Assembly (NCBI GenBank): GCA_002914805.1
Contig: JXTB01000519.1
Location: 230,348 to 294,347, forward strand
Reading direction: 5' to 3'
Source of the DNA: Parasponia andersonii
Lineage: Eukaryota > Streptophyta > Magnoliopsida > Rosales > Cannabaceae
DNA: 64,000 nt
Part shown: piece after piece, positions 1 through 10,342 of the stretch
Numbering within the stretch: the stretch's first letter is position 1
Layout of the letters: every line of letters starts with the position of its first letter
Translations under genes and position numbers: made by a program
The notes under the pieces: model-generated
What the model was told of the DNA's origin: nothing
What the model saw: only the letters and a program-made list of their open reading frames with translations
Databases searched by the model: none

Positions 1-288
1 TTTCCATAATTGCTAATTAATTTTGAAAGATCTACTATCATGAGAAATGAAAGAAAATGTGACCATTTTGAGGTAAAATAACTTATTCTGTGACTACATT
101 TTACAGTGACATTTCTGCAAGTGTTTTGATTTATTTTATTTTTATTTTTTTAAAAGAGTAACCTTACTATGATTCTATGACTACTCCTAAAATGTCCCTA
201 AAAAAAAAAACCACTGGAAAGTTGTCACAAAAGTCATTTTGAAATAAAGCATTCCCCCCTCCCCCAAAATATATATATATATATATAT

Positions 289-530
289 GGTTGCCAATCC
301 ATAGGTATTTTTTTTCTTTATTTATGGGTAGGTATTTTTTTTTTAGCCGTTGGATCACTATTTAATAGTGATCTAATGGCTATAATGAAGTACATGAAAA
401 GACGTGCATCATTAATGTTCTTTCTCTCTCTTACCTTTTACAATAAAAAAATGTGTATGCTAAATTTTCATTGGCCAAATTGATACTTATGCATAAGTAA
501 AAAAAAAAAATACCTACTGGATTGGTGCCC
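289..530. repeat. Micron-like MITE, copy 1 (inverted ends, inside a TA repeat)
   Basis: Non-coding element of about 240 bp. The left end reads GGTTGCCAATCC and continues into a GTATTTTT run. The right end, TACCTACTGGATTGGTGCCC, is its imperfect inverted repeat. An internal near-perfect hairpin (AGCCGTTGGATCACTA paired with TAGTGATCTAATGGCT) lies near 345-382. The left flank is a (TA)n tract at 270-288. Five further copies in this window share these ends and also sit in TA repeats. No ORF of its own; non-autonomous, mobilising enzyme unknown. Confidence 0.8.
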
Positions 531-1162
531 GTACATATTTTCCCCACCAAGTGACCCACCTCAAATCCTCCCATGCAGCCACACCATGATAGTGGCTTGC
601 AGGTTCGCCACAACATTTTTCCTGCAAACTTGTCAATTTGGAATGTGGAGTAGCTGTAGTATAATGGAAATTAGTATTTTAGAATTATCAAATTCTAATC
701 TACTATCCATTAGATTTGTCAACTTCTATAATTTTAATGCATTTTGACATCTTTTAATTAACACAGTTATTGACATATGTTTTATATCACAAAAGCCTCA
801 TGTTGGAGTGCCCAACAGATAATAATTTGTGTATGGGTGGTTGATTAAACACGAGAATGATGATAATTAAGCTTACAAGAATTTTGACTTATTATTTCAA
901 TGCTTGCGCTTGACACTGTATACTAATAATAACGCTAATAAAATTCGAATACTATACACTAATAATAACACAGAGCATTAATAATGACCGAAATGAAGCT
1001 CCAACAAATTGTACCAGAGCCAATGTCCAAGACCTCCCAAAACTGAAAAATAACGCCAAATGCCCCCCGTCAAAACCTTTCAGTCAGTTAAACTACCGAA
1101 CCCACCCCATGGCTGACAGATAATTGGCTGCTTTTCAGCCTAACTTTTGAATATTTTGTCTT

Positions 1163-1503
1163 GAATAATATCACGTCTATATTTTTATTTTGATAATTTA
1201 TTATTTTGTGTTTTAGTTATTATTAATATTAATCTTTAAATTTAATATTTGTAATAAATTTATATCTTGTTATTACTAATTTAAAATTTAAAAGTAGTTA
1301 ATAAATCATGATTTAATAAAATTATACGATTTATTTTTAATTTTTTAAATGATATCTCCTTAAATTAATTGGGATAAATTAGTGTCAAAATATAAAATTA
1401 TCGTAAAAAATTAATATTAAAATATAAATTTAAAATTTAAAAATTAATATTAATAATAATTAAAATATATGATAAACAAAATATAAAATATAAAGATAAT
1501 ATT
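1163..1503. repeat. Foldback MITE, diverged copy
   Basis: AT-rich stretch whose left part (ATAATATCAC..TATATTTTTATTTTGATAA) pairs with its right part (..AAATATAAAATATAAAGATAATAT). An inner pair is still visible: a left-arm block near 1275-1310 and TTAGTGTCAAAATAT on the right. The arrangement matches the better preserved copies at 5873-6231, 27871-28227 and 28255-28607. Non-coding. Boundaries are approximate because this copy has drifted. Confidence 0.5.
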
Positions 1504-1860
1504 TTTTTTTTTTTGGTCTCTGTGCCACTCAATAGGTGTATAATATAAAAATGTAGGGCTTGGTCCCTGGCAGACTAAAGCTTTTATTTTTTATTTAGAA
1601 TTTATTGAAAAAAGAGGAAAAAAAAACAATAATACCTAAAATTAACAACAAAGGAAGTAGAGAAGTAGAGAAGTAAAGAAAGACGTAAGTAATTAAAATA
1701 AGATCCTTTTTTATTTTCGTTTTTTGTTTTTGGATATGGGGAATTTTGGGCGACCCCACCACCAGTACTAAATCCAATCATGAAATAAAATGGTTCCGTA
1801 TATATAATATCTATATCAAATAGCCTTGATACTCCCATTAATTGATTGCTCAAATATATA

Positions 1861-1910
1861 TGACGTCAAATGTCGTGACGTAACGTAAGTTATGTCATCG
1901 TTGTCACGTG
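1861..1910. promoter_or_regulatory. Cluster of TGACG/G-box bZIP motifs
   Basis: Within 50 bp lie a palindromic TGACGTCA (1861-1868), a second TGACGTAA (1876-1883) 15 bp further on, and a CACGTG G-box (1905-1910). TGACG pairs resemble as-1 elements bound by TGA bZIP factors in salicylate signalling. The cluster lies about 1.3 kb upstream of a salicylate-hydroxylase-like gene on the same strand. That it regulates the gene is inference. Confidence 0.4.
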
Positions 1911-2748
1911 TTTGAGGATTTGTGATTGTATTACGCTATGAGTACCAGAGTCCAGACTCCAGAGCACATTGTATATGACAAAATTGCGCGTTTATAAACA
2001 AAATATTTATTTGTAGTGATAATCTTACTCGAAAAAGAACAGATTAAATTGAAACAAATAGCATTATATATATGAATGGAACATAATAAAACTATCTATT
2101 GGACACAAACATTATTGTTATGCATTTAATTTTGTATACAATATTTGCAAGAACTCTCTTACCTCTTTTGGAGTGTTTTTTCCAATTAAAAAAAAAAAAA
2201 AAAAAGGGGCAAAAAACTTTTATTTATTTGGTGACTTACCGACTTAACAGTGTTGTACCTTCGGCTCCTGCAGGAATTTGTTTGTCAAACCAAACGAAAA
2301 AAATATATGAAACTGAAGGGGGTCTTATAGCAAGATAATTGAATTTTGACTTATTTTAAGTAAACGTAGGTTTTTCAAATGCTAGTCGATCATTAGCTAA
2401 CTAATAAAAAAAAAAAAAAAAAAACAAGAAGGACACGAACTCTAATTTCCCAAAGTTAGCTGTTGTTTGAATAAAACGCATTACTTATTTCTACACTTTT
2501 AGAATTGAATTTTTATAGGGCATTACAGGACTTTTTGAACTGCATATATGCTTGAATTACCACATTAAATGCCCTGAAAAACAGAAAAGAGTACCAAGTG
2601 CAGAATTCAACAATAATTAAAACAAATATTACAATTACTCTAATTAACCAATTATAATTTCGAGTGACTCTAGCAATAACAGTATATAATATGCCCTGAC
2701 AACATGAGATCGAATCCAATCTTTATTAAGGTTGAAAGGACCAATTTA

Positions 2749-2788
<40 letters not shown>

Positions 2789-3062
2789 CACCTTTTATAA
2801 AGAAACAATTAATTATTAAGTAAATGTTACATTTCAAAAGCTTTCACTTACACTACTTTTCTTTTTTCATATTATACAGCAAAATTCCTCGTCTCAAGTT
2901 TCCCAAAAAAACATTTAGCACATTTGTCTTGTCAAAAGTCAAATAAAACAAAAAAAATATATATATATTGGCATTTTTATTTTTGGGGCGCCGGCCAGCA
3001 CCACTCCTACTACTAAGTCAGTAATATCATACCATCCATGATGCCCTTTCCAGCAATTTCTC

Positions 3063-3070
3063 TATAAATT
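3063..3070 (+). promoter_or_regulatory. TATA box of the DLO-like gene
   Basis: TATAAATT lies 125-132 bp upstream of the ATG at 3195, in the right place for a transcription start near 3095 and a 5' leader of about 100 nt. No competing TATA is as close. Confidence 0.5.
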
Positions 3071-3194
3071 GGTGTCACACCGCACCAGAAATTTCATAGA
3101 CTTTTCTCCATTCTGAACTTGTACTAGTAATATTGTACTCTTTTTTTTATAAGTTTAGCTTGGCTATCTCGTAACATTAACATAACATAACATA

Positions 3195-5248
3195 ATGGCT
3201 CTCACAAAGCTACTTCTCACTGATTTAGCATCCGAGGTCAAATATGTCCCCTCAAACTACATCCGCCCCATCTCCGACCGCCCCAACCTCGCCTCGGTCG
3301 ACACTTCCACTGTTGGATCCATTCCTGTTATTGATCTTGACGGGCTCCATGGCCCAAACCACTCTGACATCATCAAACAGATTGGCCAAGCTTGCCAAAG
3401 CGATGGTTTCTTTCAGGTATACAACATACATAAGCATATATATATATACTTTTCATTATTTTTTACGTAGTCATTCACAGTAATAATCCTTATGTTGGTA
3501 TCTATTTAATGTTGTTATTGACTACGTTTTTGTTCAATTTTTGATCAGGTTAAGAACCATGGAATATCGGAGGAGATTGTGGACAACATGTTGAGAATAG
3601 CAAATGAGTTTTTCCAGTTGCCGGAGGGCGAGAGGCTAAAGAACTACTCCGACGACCCGTCGAAGACCACCAGGCTTTCGACAAGTTTCAACGTCAAAAC
3701 CGAGAAAGTGTCCAATTGGAGGGACTTTCTGAGGCTCCACTGCCACCCTCTTGAGAACTATGTTCACGAATGGCCTACTAACCCGTCTTCCTTTAGGTAC
3801 CAAACGTTTACACAGATAATTATTATATTATAAGAATATACCGTTTGATTTTTATACGATTTTAATATTATAATCTTGTGTGTATCATCTGTAAGTATTC
3901 TTTACTACACATAAGTCCGTAACACTTTTTTCAAATTTACATATTATTTGATTAAGATATGATTAAAAATCACCGACTTGGTTATTTGCCTTTTTCCCAG
4001 AGAAGACGTGGCCAAGTACTGCACGAGCGTGAGAGGGCTAGTATTGAGACTTGTGGAGGCCATATCTGAGAGCTTAGGACTGAAAAGAGACTCCATTGAA
4101 AAGTCCTTAGGCAAGCATGGTCAACATATGGCGTTGAACTACTACCCTCCATGTCCTCAACCCGAGCTCACATATGGATTGCCGGGTCATACCGATCCGA
4201 ATCTGATTACTGTTCTTCTTCAAGACCAAGTTCCCGGACTCCAGGTGCTCAGGAATGGAAAGTGGGTCGCAGTCAATCCCATTCCCAAAACTTTGATTGT
4301 CAACATCGGTGATCAAATGCAGGTATACATATTTATATCTATATGTGTATAAAGTTTCTCATTATGATGTTCATCTTTTTCTTTAGGGGGGGTTCTTTTA
4401 ATAAGTGGGTCAAGATCCGGGGATCAAAAGGGAAAGTTAAATTTTGGGTGCCATAAGTTTTGGTGGGGGCAGAAAATATGTTTGGTCGCTATTGCAATCA
4501 GCATGACAGCATATATTATAAAATAACTAAAGGAATCGAATCAAAGCTTTTTTTGTAAAGAGGAAATTCTTGGTATAAAAATATATCCTACCGGGTTCTA
4601 AATCATGTTTATATTCCTTTTAATCACATTATGTAACACGCATATAATTTTTTAAATTATTCGATTATTGTATGATTTAATCATTTGGAAATGTGTAGTA
4701 CTTAAAAGAGACTTGATCAAGGCATCAAAGCTTAAAAAATATGACCAAATTCATTCCCCAAGTTGCAAAATGTTGATGTAAATGGAACATGATCAAGGCT
4801 TTTATTATACACCGCACAAGAATGAAAAAGTTGCAATATCTTATGAAGTGAGACAAATATATTATTGTCTCAAATTTAGATCACCTGTACTCAACTTTTT
4901 CGACCTTTGATTTCTGATTTAGCAAATCAAGACTCAAGGGAATGATATTGTAAATGTAATTTATTAATTTGTTCTATCTTATAATTATAGGTAATAAGTA
5001 ACGATCGGTACAAGAGTGTGCTTCATAGAGCTGTGGTGAACTGTACCAAGGAGCGTATATCAGTCCCAACTTTCTACTGCCCATCGCCGGATGCCGTTGT
5101 GGAGCCCGCCAAGGAGTTGGTCAATGACCAAAATCCGGCAGTCTTCAAGAGCTTCACCTATGCCGAATACTATGAGAAATTTTGGGACAGAGGACTTGCG
5201 ACTGAATGCTGTTTAGATATGTTCAAAATTGATCGATCAATGCTCTGA
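3195..5248 (+). CDS. DLO1: DMR6-like 2-oxoglutarate/Fe(II) oxygenase (DLO/salicylate 3-hydroxylase type)
   Basis: Predicted 349-aa soluble oxygenase from four exons: 3195-3416, 3549-3796, 4001-4322 and 4991-5248. All introns are GT-AG and the reading frame is continuous. The N-terminal DIOX_N domain (about residues 45-150) contains the family signature KTTRLSTSFNV. The C-terminal Fe(II)/2OG domain has iron ligands H220, D222 (GHTDPN) and H276 (LHRAVVN), and the 2-oxoglutarate-binding R286 and S288 (RIS). The N-terminal ISDRPNL, the GKHGQHMALNYYPPCP stretch and VISNDRYKSVLHRAVVN resemble the Arabidopsis DLO1/S3H branch more than DMR6 itself; I recall the same length there. That branch hydroxylates salicylic acid to 2,3-dihydroxybenzoate (S3H) and dampens immunity. 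The exact substrate here is inferred. The start is the first ATG after the TATA box. Intron 3 (about 670 bp) is the longest. Confidence 0.93.
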
Positions 5249-5336
5249 TTAATATAATTAGTTCTTAATTAGAAGAATTAAGGTCATATTTCATATTGAT
5301 TTGGACAATCCCTTGTAATATATTTTAAGAGATTAT

Positions 5337-5342
5337 AATAAA
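5337..5342 (+). terminator. Poly(A) signal of the DLO-like gene
   Basis: AATAAA lies about 90 nt after the stop codon, in T-rich sequence typical of a plant 3' end. No transcript evidence is available. Confidence 0.4.
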
Positions 5343-5698
5343 ACCATCCTTGTAATTCTAGCTAAATACACTGTGAGTAAATTATATATTGTTAAGAGGA
5401 TAGTTTTTATTCTAGAGCGTTACATAAATTACGAGAAACTAAAGGTGAAAAGTATTTTTAAAAGTAGTATTTCTAGAAAAACTTTGTCAATGAAGTTTGA
5501 GAGAGAAGGTAATATTTTTGTTATAGGTGAAAGATATAATTTAGTTAAAACACACGAAATGTTGTTGTCATTATCCCATTTTGCAAAGGGTATCTTTGTC
5601 TCCGCACAAATATGACATGTCCCCAAATCATTGTTTCTCAAAAAGGTATACCTATTTTTAAATATTAATTAAGTTTTGCATAGCATTAGAATTCTTTT

Positions 5699-6427
5699 GG
5701 CTATGTTTGGTAAGAGCGAAGTAGAGTGGAAAAGAAAGAATAGAGAGTTTAAGAAGGATAAAAAATGTAACGAAGAGAAAGAATAGTAAGAATAATTTAT
5801 ATTGATGGGTAAGAAACATAGAAAATATTTATTTATATAATTAATATATTATCCATTTTATTATTTTTTTTAGGAATATTATCATTTTTATATCTTGCAT
5901 TTTGATATTTTGTTCAAATTATAGTATCTGTTTTGGTTATTATCAACATTGACCTCTAGATTTAAAATCTATTACAAATTTATACACTGACACCAATTTA
6001 GAGTAGTTAATTTATCAAGTTGTTGTTTAAAAAATTGAAAATAAACTATATAAAAACTGATCCGAGAATAAATTTATTAAATCATTTTGGTAAATTAACT
6101 GCTCTAAATTAGTGTCATGATATAAATTTATAACAAATATAAAATCTAAGGGTTAATATTGATAATAACTAAAACAGAAAATATAAACTGAACAAAGTGT
6201 CAAAATACAAAATATAAAAATAATAATTTCCTTTTTAAAAAAAATTATTTCAGATAATAAATTATTTAATTCAATTTTTGTTCACTCCAAACCTTTCAAT
6301 TTTGGAAGGATGTAATACGGTGGGCAAAAAGAATTCTCCCGCACCAATTTCTCTCTTCCTTTTTCTCTTTTCCCCGACAATCGGAAGAATTTTGTTCTTT
6401 TACTGTTCTATTCAACCAAACCTAACC
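5699..6427. repeat. TIR element (MITE-like) interrupted by a foldback MITE
   Basis: The left end GGCTATGTTTGGTAAGAG and the inverse of the right end (GGTTAGGTTTGGTTGAA) agree at most positions, as expected of DNA-transposon termini. Without the inserted element (5873-6231) the outer element would be about 370 bp. Ends of the GTTTGGT type occur in several plant MITE superfamilies. I could not read a clear target-site duplication, so I leave the superfamily open. Confidence 0.4.
5873..6231. repeat. Foldback MITE, well-preserved copy
   Basis: This 359-bp element is almost wholly an inverted repeat. The left arm (GGAATATTATCATTTTTATATC..) pairs with the right arm (..AAAATATAAAAATAATAATTTCC). An inner pair is the segment from GACACCAATTTAGAG on the left and CTCTAAATTAGTGTC on the right. 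It has no coding capacity. Transcripts would form long hairpins, a possible small-RNA source (inference). Confidence 0.7.
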
Positions 6428-6772
6428 TTAGTTTCTCCGCTTTTGCAACCTAGAAATGTCAATTTATTATTACTAATGCAAATTCTCAAGCTACATTCTT
6501 TGTCCAAGAAAACAGATTCGATAGGATGAAATCTTAGCCTGAAAAGAAGGATAAAAGCAGATTTAAAATATATTAAAAGATATTTTTAACTTTTTACGAT
6601 TATATACAATCAAAAATTTGACAAGACAACTCTAAAGAAAAAGTGAAAGTAAGTGGCTCATACCTAAGATATCAAAAATCCCCTATTGAAACCAATACAA
6701 AAAGATCAAAACATATTGCAAATTTTGGATAAGGAATCTTTGATACATCATACATCAATTCTCAACCAAAGC

Positions 6773-8446
6773 ATGAACTCCGAGTTAAATGAAGAGGAGA
6801 ACCACTTCCTCTATGCCATGCAACTTTGGTAGCTCGTCCGTACTGCCTATGGTGCTGAAAGCAGCTGTAGAATTGGGCCTCCTAGAGATCATCGAGAGAG
6901 CCGGCCCAGGAGCTCTTCTGACCCCGGCCCAAATAGCTTCCGAGCTCCCTACTCAGAACCCAGATTGCCCTTTGGTTCTTGATCGCCTGCTTCGCCTTCT
7001 CTCAGGGTTTATGGGTTTGCCCCAGTTGCCAAGTACTTCATTAGGAATGGTGATGGAGTTTCAGTGGCACCTTTACTATTTTCCATGCAGGACAAGTTCT
7101 ACATGAATATATGTAACGGTTTTTCGATCACTCATAAATTGTTATGTAAAATTATGTATTTATGTACGACAGATTCGTATCATTTATCAACGTCTATAGT
7201 TTTATTCGCCAAGGTCGTGTTGGATTGACACTGAATTTATATAATTGATTCGCGAGTTTGTGGTTGGAATGAAAAACACCACTCATGATGTTTCAATATT
7301 TATCTGTCTTAATGTTCGGTTAAAGATTTTGGAAAAAATGTTACAGACAGGTACCATTTGAAAGATGAGGTTTTGGAAGGTGGTCATGCATGTAGTAGGG
7401 GAACACGGGGAAGAGGAAGGATGGTCGATTTGGTGAGCTTTTCAAGCTATCAATGAAAGAATTCAACCACATATTCATGAAGACAATTTTGGAGATTTAT
7501 AGAGGTTTTTTAAGGTCTAACTTCGTTGGTTGATGTGGGTGGCGGTGATGACACTATACTTAACATGATCATCTCCAAGTACCCTTCAATCAAAGGTTTC
7601 AACTTTGATTTGGCCACTATCCTTGACAAGTCTCCTCATCATCCCGGTATATTTCTGTGCCCAAACATAATCCGCTATAATTTTCTAGGATGAAAGAATT
7701 TGAAGCATGGTGGAATCTGATGAATCTAGTATAGTACTTGAGAGCAACTTAGATCATTTTATGATATCCTAACCTCAAGGATGATTTTGCCTTAGGTATT
7801 AAGCATTGTTCAGGAGATATGTTTGCAAGCATTCCCAAAGGAGACGCCATTTGCATGAAGGTCAGGTTTGAAGTTCTTAATCTTATTCTAAACGTCTGGT
7901 TTGGCCAGTTTATTTATTGCGAGACAAACTTACTGCCCTGATTTTTGAAACTTGTCTATATGAATCTAAGTCTTTCTTATTAAAATATGTTTCGTGTGCT
8001 TTCATTCATGTCCCACTAGTGTATTATCGCTATACTATACAAATTTAAAAGCTACCAAATTGTTGAACAAAAATTCACCCAAAAACACATACACACACAC
8101 CCTACAGAAAAAGTTTGACTTGCAAAGTCTTGATTGGCACTTGATAAAATGACATATAAGATATATAGTTTTTAAAGCAACTAAACTGATAATATGACTT
8201 GAATGAAACAGTGGATATTACATGCTTGGGATGACAAACATGGTGATACTGGGAGCCCCAGAAACAAGTCTTGCAGCTAGAAGCTTATTTCAGTTTGATT
8301 TGTTCGTGATGAATACCAACATCACAGGGAAGGAAAGAACAGCCAGAGAATTTGAAGGTCTGGCAAAAGAAGCAGGGTTTTCTCAAATTTACCTAGCTTG
8401 CTCTGCTTATAATTTTTCAGTCGTTGAACTTTGCAAAAGGGCATGA
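6773..8446 (+). pseudogene. Caffeate O-methyltransferase-like pseudogene (COMT family)
   Basis: Pieces of a class II plant O-methyltransferase lie in order but in shifting frames. The N-terminal dimerisation part begins at the ATG at 6773 ([15 protein letters not shown]), then [19 protein letters not shown] to about 7115. The middle part (YHLKDEVLEGG; LVDVGGG, the SAM-binding loop; [17 protein letters not shown]) spans about 7350-7660. GDMFASIPKGDAICMK lies near 7800-7860. The C-terminal GKERTAREFEGLAKEAGF is at 8325-8390. Lesions: a frameshift right after the first exon-like start, loss of the segment before GFAPVAKYF with another frameshift, further shifts in the middle, and loss of the catalytic-His region (the WICHDWSDEHC-type block) between 7862 and 8220. 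No functional enzyme is expected. Intact members methylate caffeic acid or other phenolics. Confidence 0.88.
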
Positions 8447-8540
8447 AGTTTTAGTTAAGACTCTTTCTGTTTTTACTAAATCATTACACTCATACATCTG
8501 TCTTGCTCTTAAAACAATATGCATATATATATATATATAT

Positions 8541-8780
8541 GGTTGCTAATCTAATAGGTATTTTTTTTCTTTACTTATGGGTATGTATTTTTTCTTTAAC
8601 CGTTGGATCACCATTAGATGGTGATCCAATGGCTATAATGAAGTGCATGAAAAGACGTGCATCATTAATGCTCTCTCTTTCTTATTTTTTAAGATAAAAA
8701 AATGTGCATGCTAAATTTTCATTGGCCAAATTGATACCTATGCATAGGTAAAAAAAAAAATACCTACTGGATTGGTGCCC
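8541..8780. repeat. Micron-like MITE, copy 2
   Basis: Same ends as copy 1 (GGTTGCTAATC.. and ..ACTGGATTGGTGCCC), preceded by (TA)n at 8524-8540. The internal hairpin GTTGGATCACCAT-TAG-ATGGTGATCCAA is near perfect. The 16-bp palindrome TACCTATGCATAGGTA lies near the right end. Head-to-tail with copy 3 across a short TA tract. Confidence 0.85.
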
Positions 8781-8790
8781 TATATATATA

Positions 8791-9029
8791 TATGTTGCCA
8801 ATCTAATAGATATTTTTTTCTTATGGATAGGTATTTTTTTTTAGCCGTTGGATCACCATTAGATGGTGATCCAATGGCTATAATGAAGTGCATGAAAAGA
8901 CGTGCATCATTAATACTCTTTCTCTCTCTTATTTTTTAAGATAAAAAAATATGCTTGCTAAATTTTCATCGGCCAAATTAATACCTATGCATAGGTAAAA
9001 AAAAAAAAATACCTACTAGATTAGTGCCC
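8791..9029. repeat. Micron-like MITE, copy 3 (tandem with copy 2)
   Basis: Starts TGTTGCCAATCTAATAG and ends CTAGATTAGTGCCC, flanked on both sides by (TA)n. Very similar to copy 2 in sequence and orientation. The pair is either two insertions into one microsatellite or a duplication of one copy through TA slippage. Confidence 0.85.
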
Positions 9030-10342
9030 ATATATATATATATATACTAGTTTTTATAGTACGTGCCTAAAGCACGTACAACCCGTTGATAAACTTAGAT
9101 TACTATTTGGAAAGCATTTTAGTAGTTGTTAGTTAATAAAAGTAGAAAATTGTGGGAAAAACATATTATGGTATTATAATACTCTGTTCAAAAAGAAGAA
9201 GAATGAAAAATACATAAAGGAACCTCCCAAAAAAATAAATAAACAAATAATACAAAAATTAAAACAATATTACATGTAAAACGAACACTATATATATATA
9301 AACAATATTGATAAGAAAAAAATTGTTTTAGAAAAAATAGCAAATAAGGTGAAAATTAGAGAAAAGGAAATAAATAACCAAAAATGAGTATTAGCAGCTT
9401 ACTGTTTATAATAACATCTGGGCTTGGCCCAAAAATGTTAAATGGTCGGTGTTCTCATTCAAATGAAGACAAAAAAATTCATGGGCTTTTTCATAAACAC
9501 TACCGAACAAAGAAGAACTGAGGCAAGAAGTTCTATTTAATTTAATGCACTCTTACTTCAGGCTAAAGACTACAACAAGAAAATTATATAATATTTGACA
9601 AAGTATAAAAATAATAAAATATTCAGCAAGCAGCTGGAATAAAGCTCTTCTCCCTAGGTACTTCCATTTTTCTATAATAGTAATAGATATATATATAATG
9701 TTTGTGTGTGTGAGTTGGTGTGGTGCTTCATCAAATCCTACAGAATCATAGACTAACAAAAGGTCACAAGAAGCCTTGGCAGAACAATCAAAGATTAAGA
9801 GTCAATGAAGGTATATTCAGTTGCAGTCACAGAATGCACATACCGAACCAGAAATAAGTTCTTAAATGCATATGTTATTAAGCGTGATCCATAAAAACTA
9901 TAGCTTCACTGACAACAAAAGCTAGAGGATGGGACCACGAGACATTACAAGAATCCAAAACCTATCAGCAATAGAATTCTTTTTGCTCCGCAAATATGAA
10001 AAGACCAACCCTTGTTCCTAAAACTTGGATTGGATTTTTTAGTTGTTCGTAGTGTAGAAACTTCTGTTTTTAACTTTCTTGCAATGGAATCATCAAAGAA
10101 ATTTGTGTGCTGTTCGAGTTTCGGGCTAATTTAGTCGGATGCAAAGATGAATGGCAATAGGTTTTATAGAGAAAAGATGACAAATGCGAGACAAATATAC
10201 GGATAGATGAAACAAGAGACAAATATTAAAGCAACGAGCTTTGCTTGAACAATATTTCAAAACTACAGAAGAAAAATATTAAGTTTGAGAGATAGGCTCA
10301 ACTAAATACAGCACTCTACCTGAGCCAACTGTGTCTCCAGAT
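9030..10342. other. Intergenic DNA and 3' flank of MTP1
   Basis: No gene recognised. After the TA tract (9030-9047) comes ACTAGTTTTTATAGTACGTG and an ACGTGC..GCACGT hairpin. This is reminiscent of some plant Helitron-type repeat ends, but too little remains to say. The part nearest 10342 should contain the MTP1 3'UTR, since that gene runs on the minus strand. Confidence 0.45.

Larger units (their letters stand above)
531..3062. other. AT-rich intergenic DNA upstream of the dioxygenase gene
   Basis: No gene recognised; the short ORFs here have no familiar protein features. The stretch holds a diverged foldback repeat (1163-1503), a cluster of ACGT-type bZIP motifs at 1861-1910, poly-A/T runs, and a (TA)n tract near 2757-2785 just upstream of the DLO-like promoter. 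Confidence 0.6.

Noticed and set aside
6278-6529. Plus-strand ORF of 83 codons next to the nested MITEs
   Set aside because: Overlaps the right part of the outer repeat; hydrophobic low-complexity product without a recognisable domain.
3195-8446. Biosynthetic gene cluster of oxygenase plus methyltransferase
   Set aside because: Only two genes, one of them dead, and no third pathway enzyme nearby.
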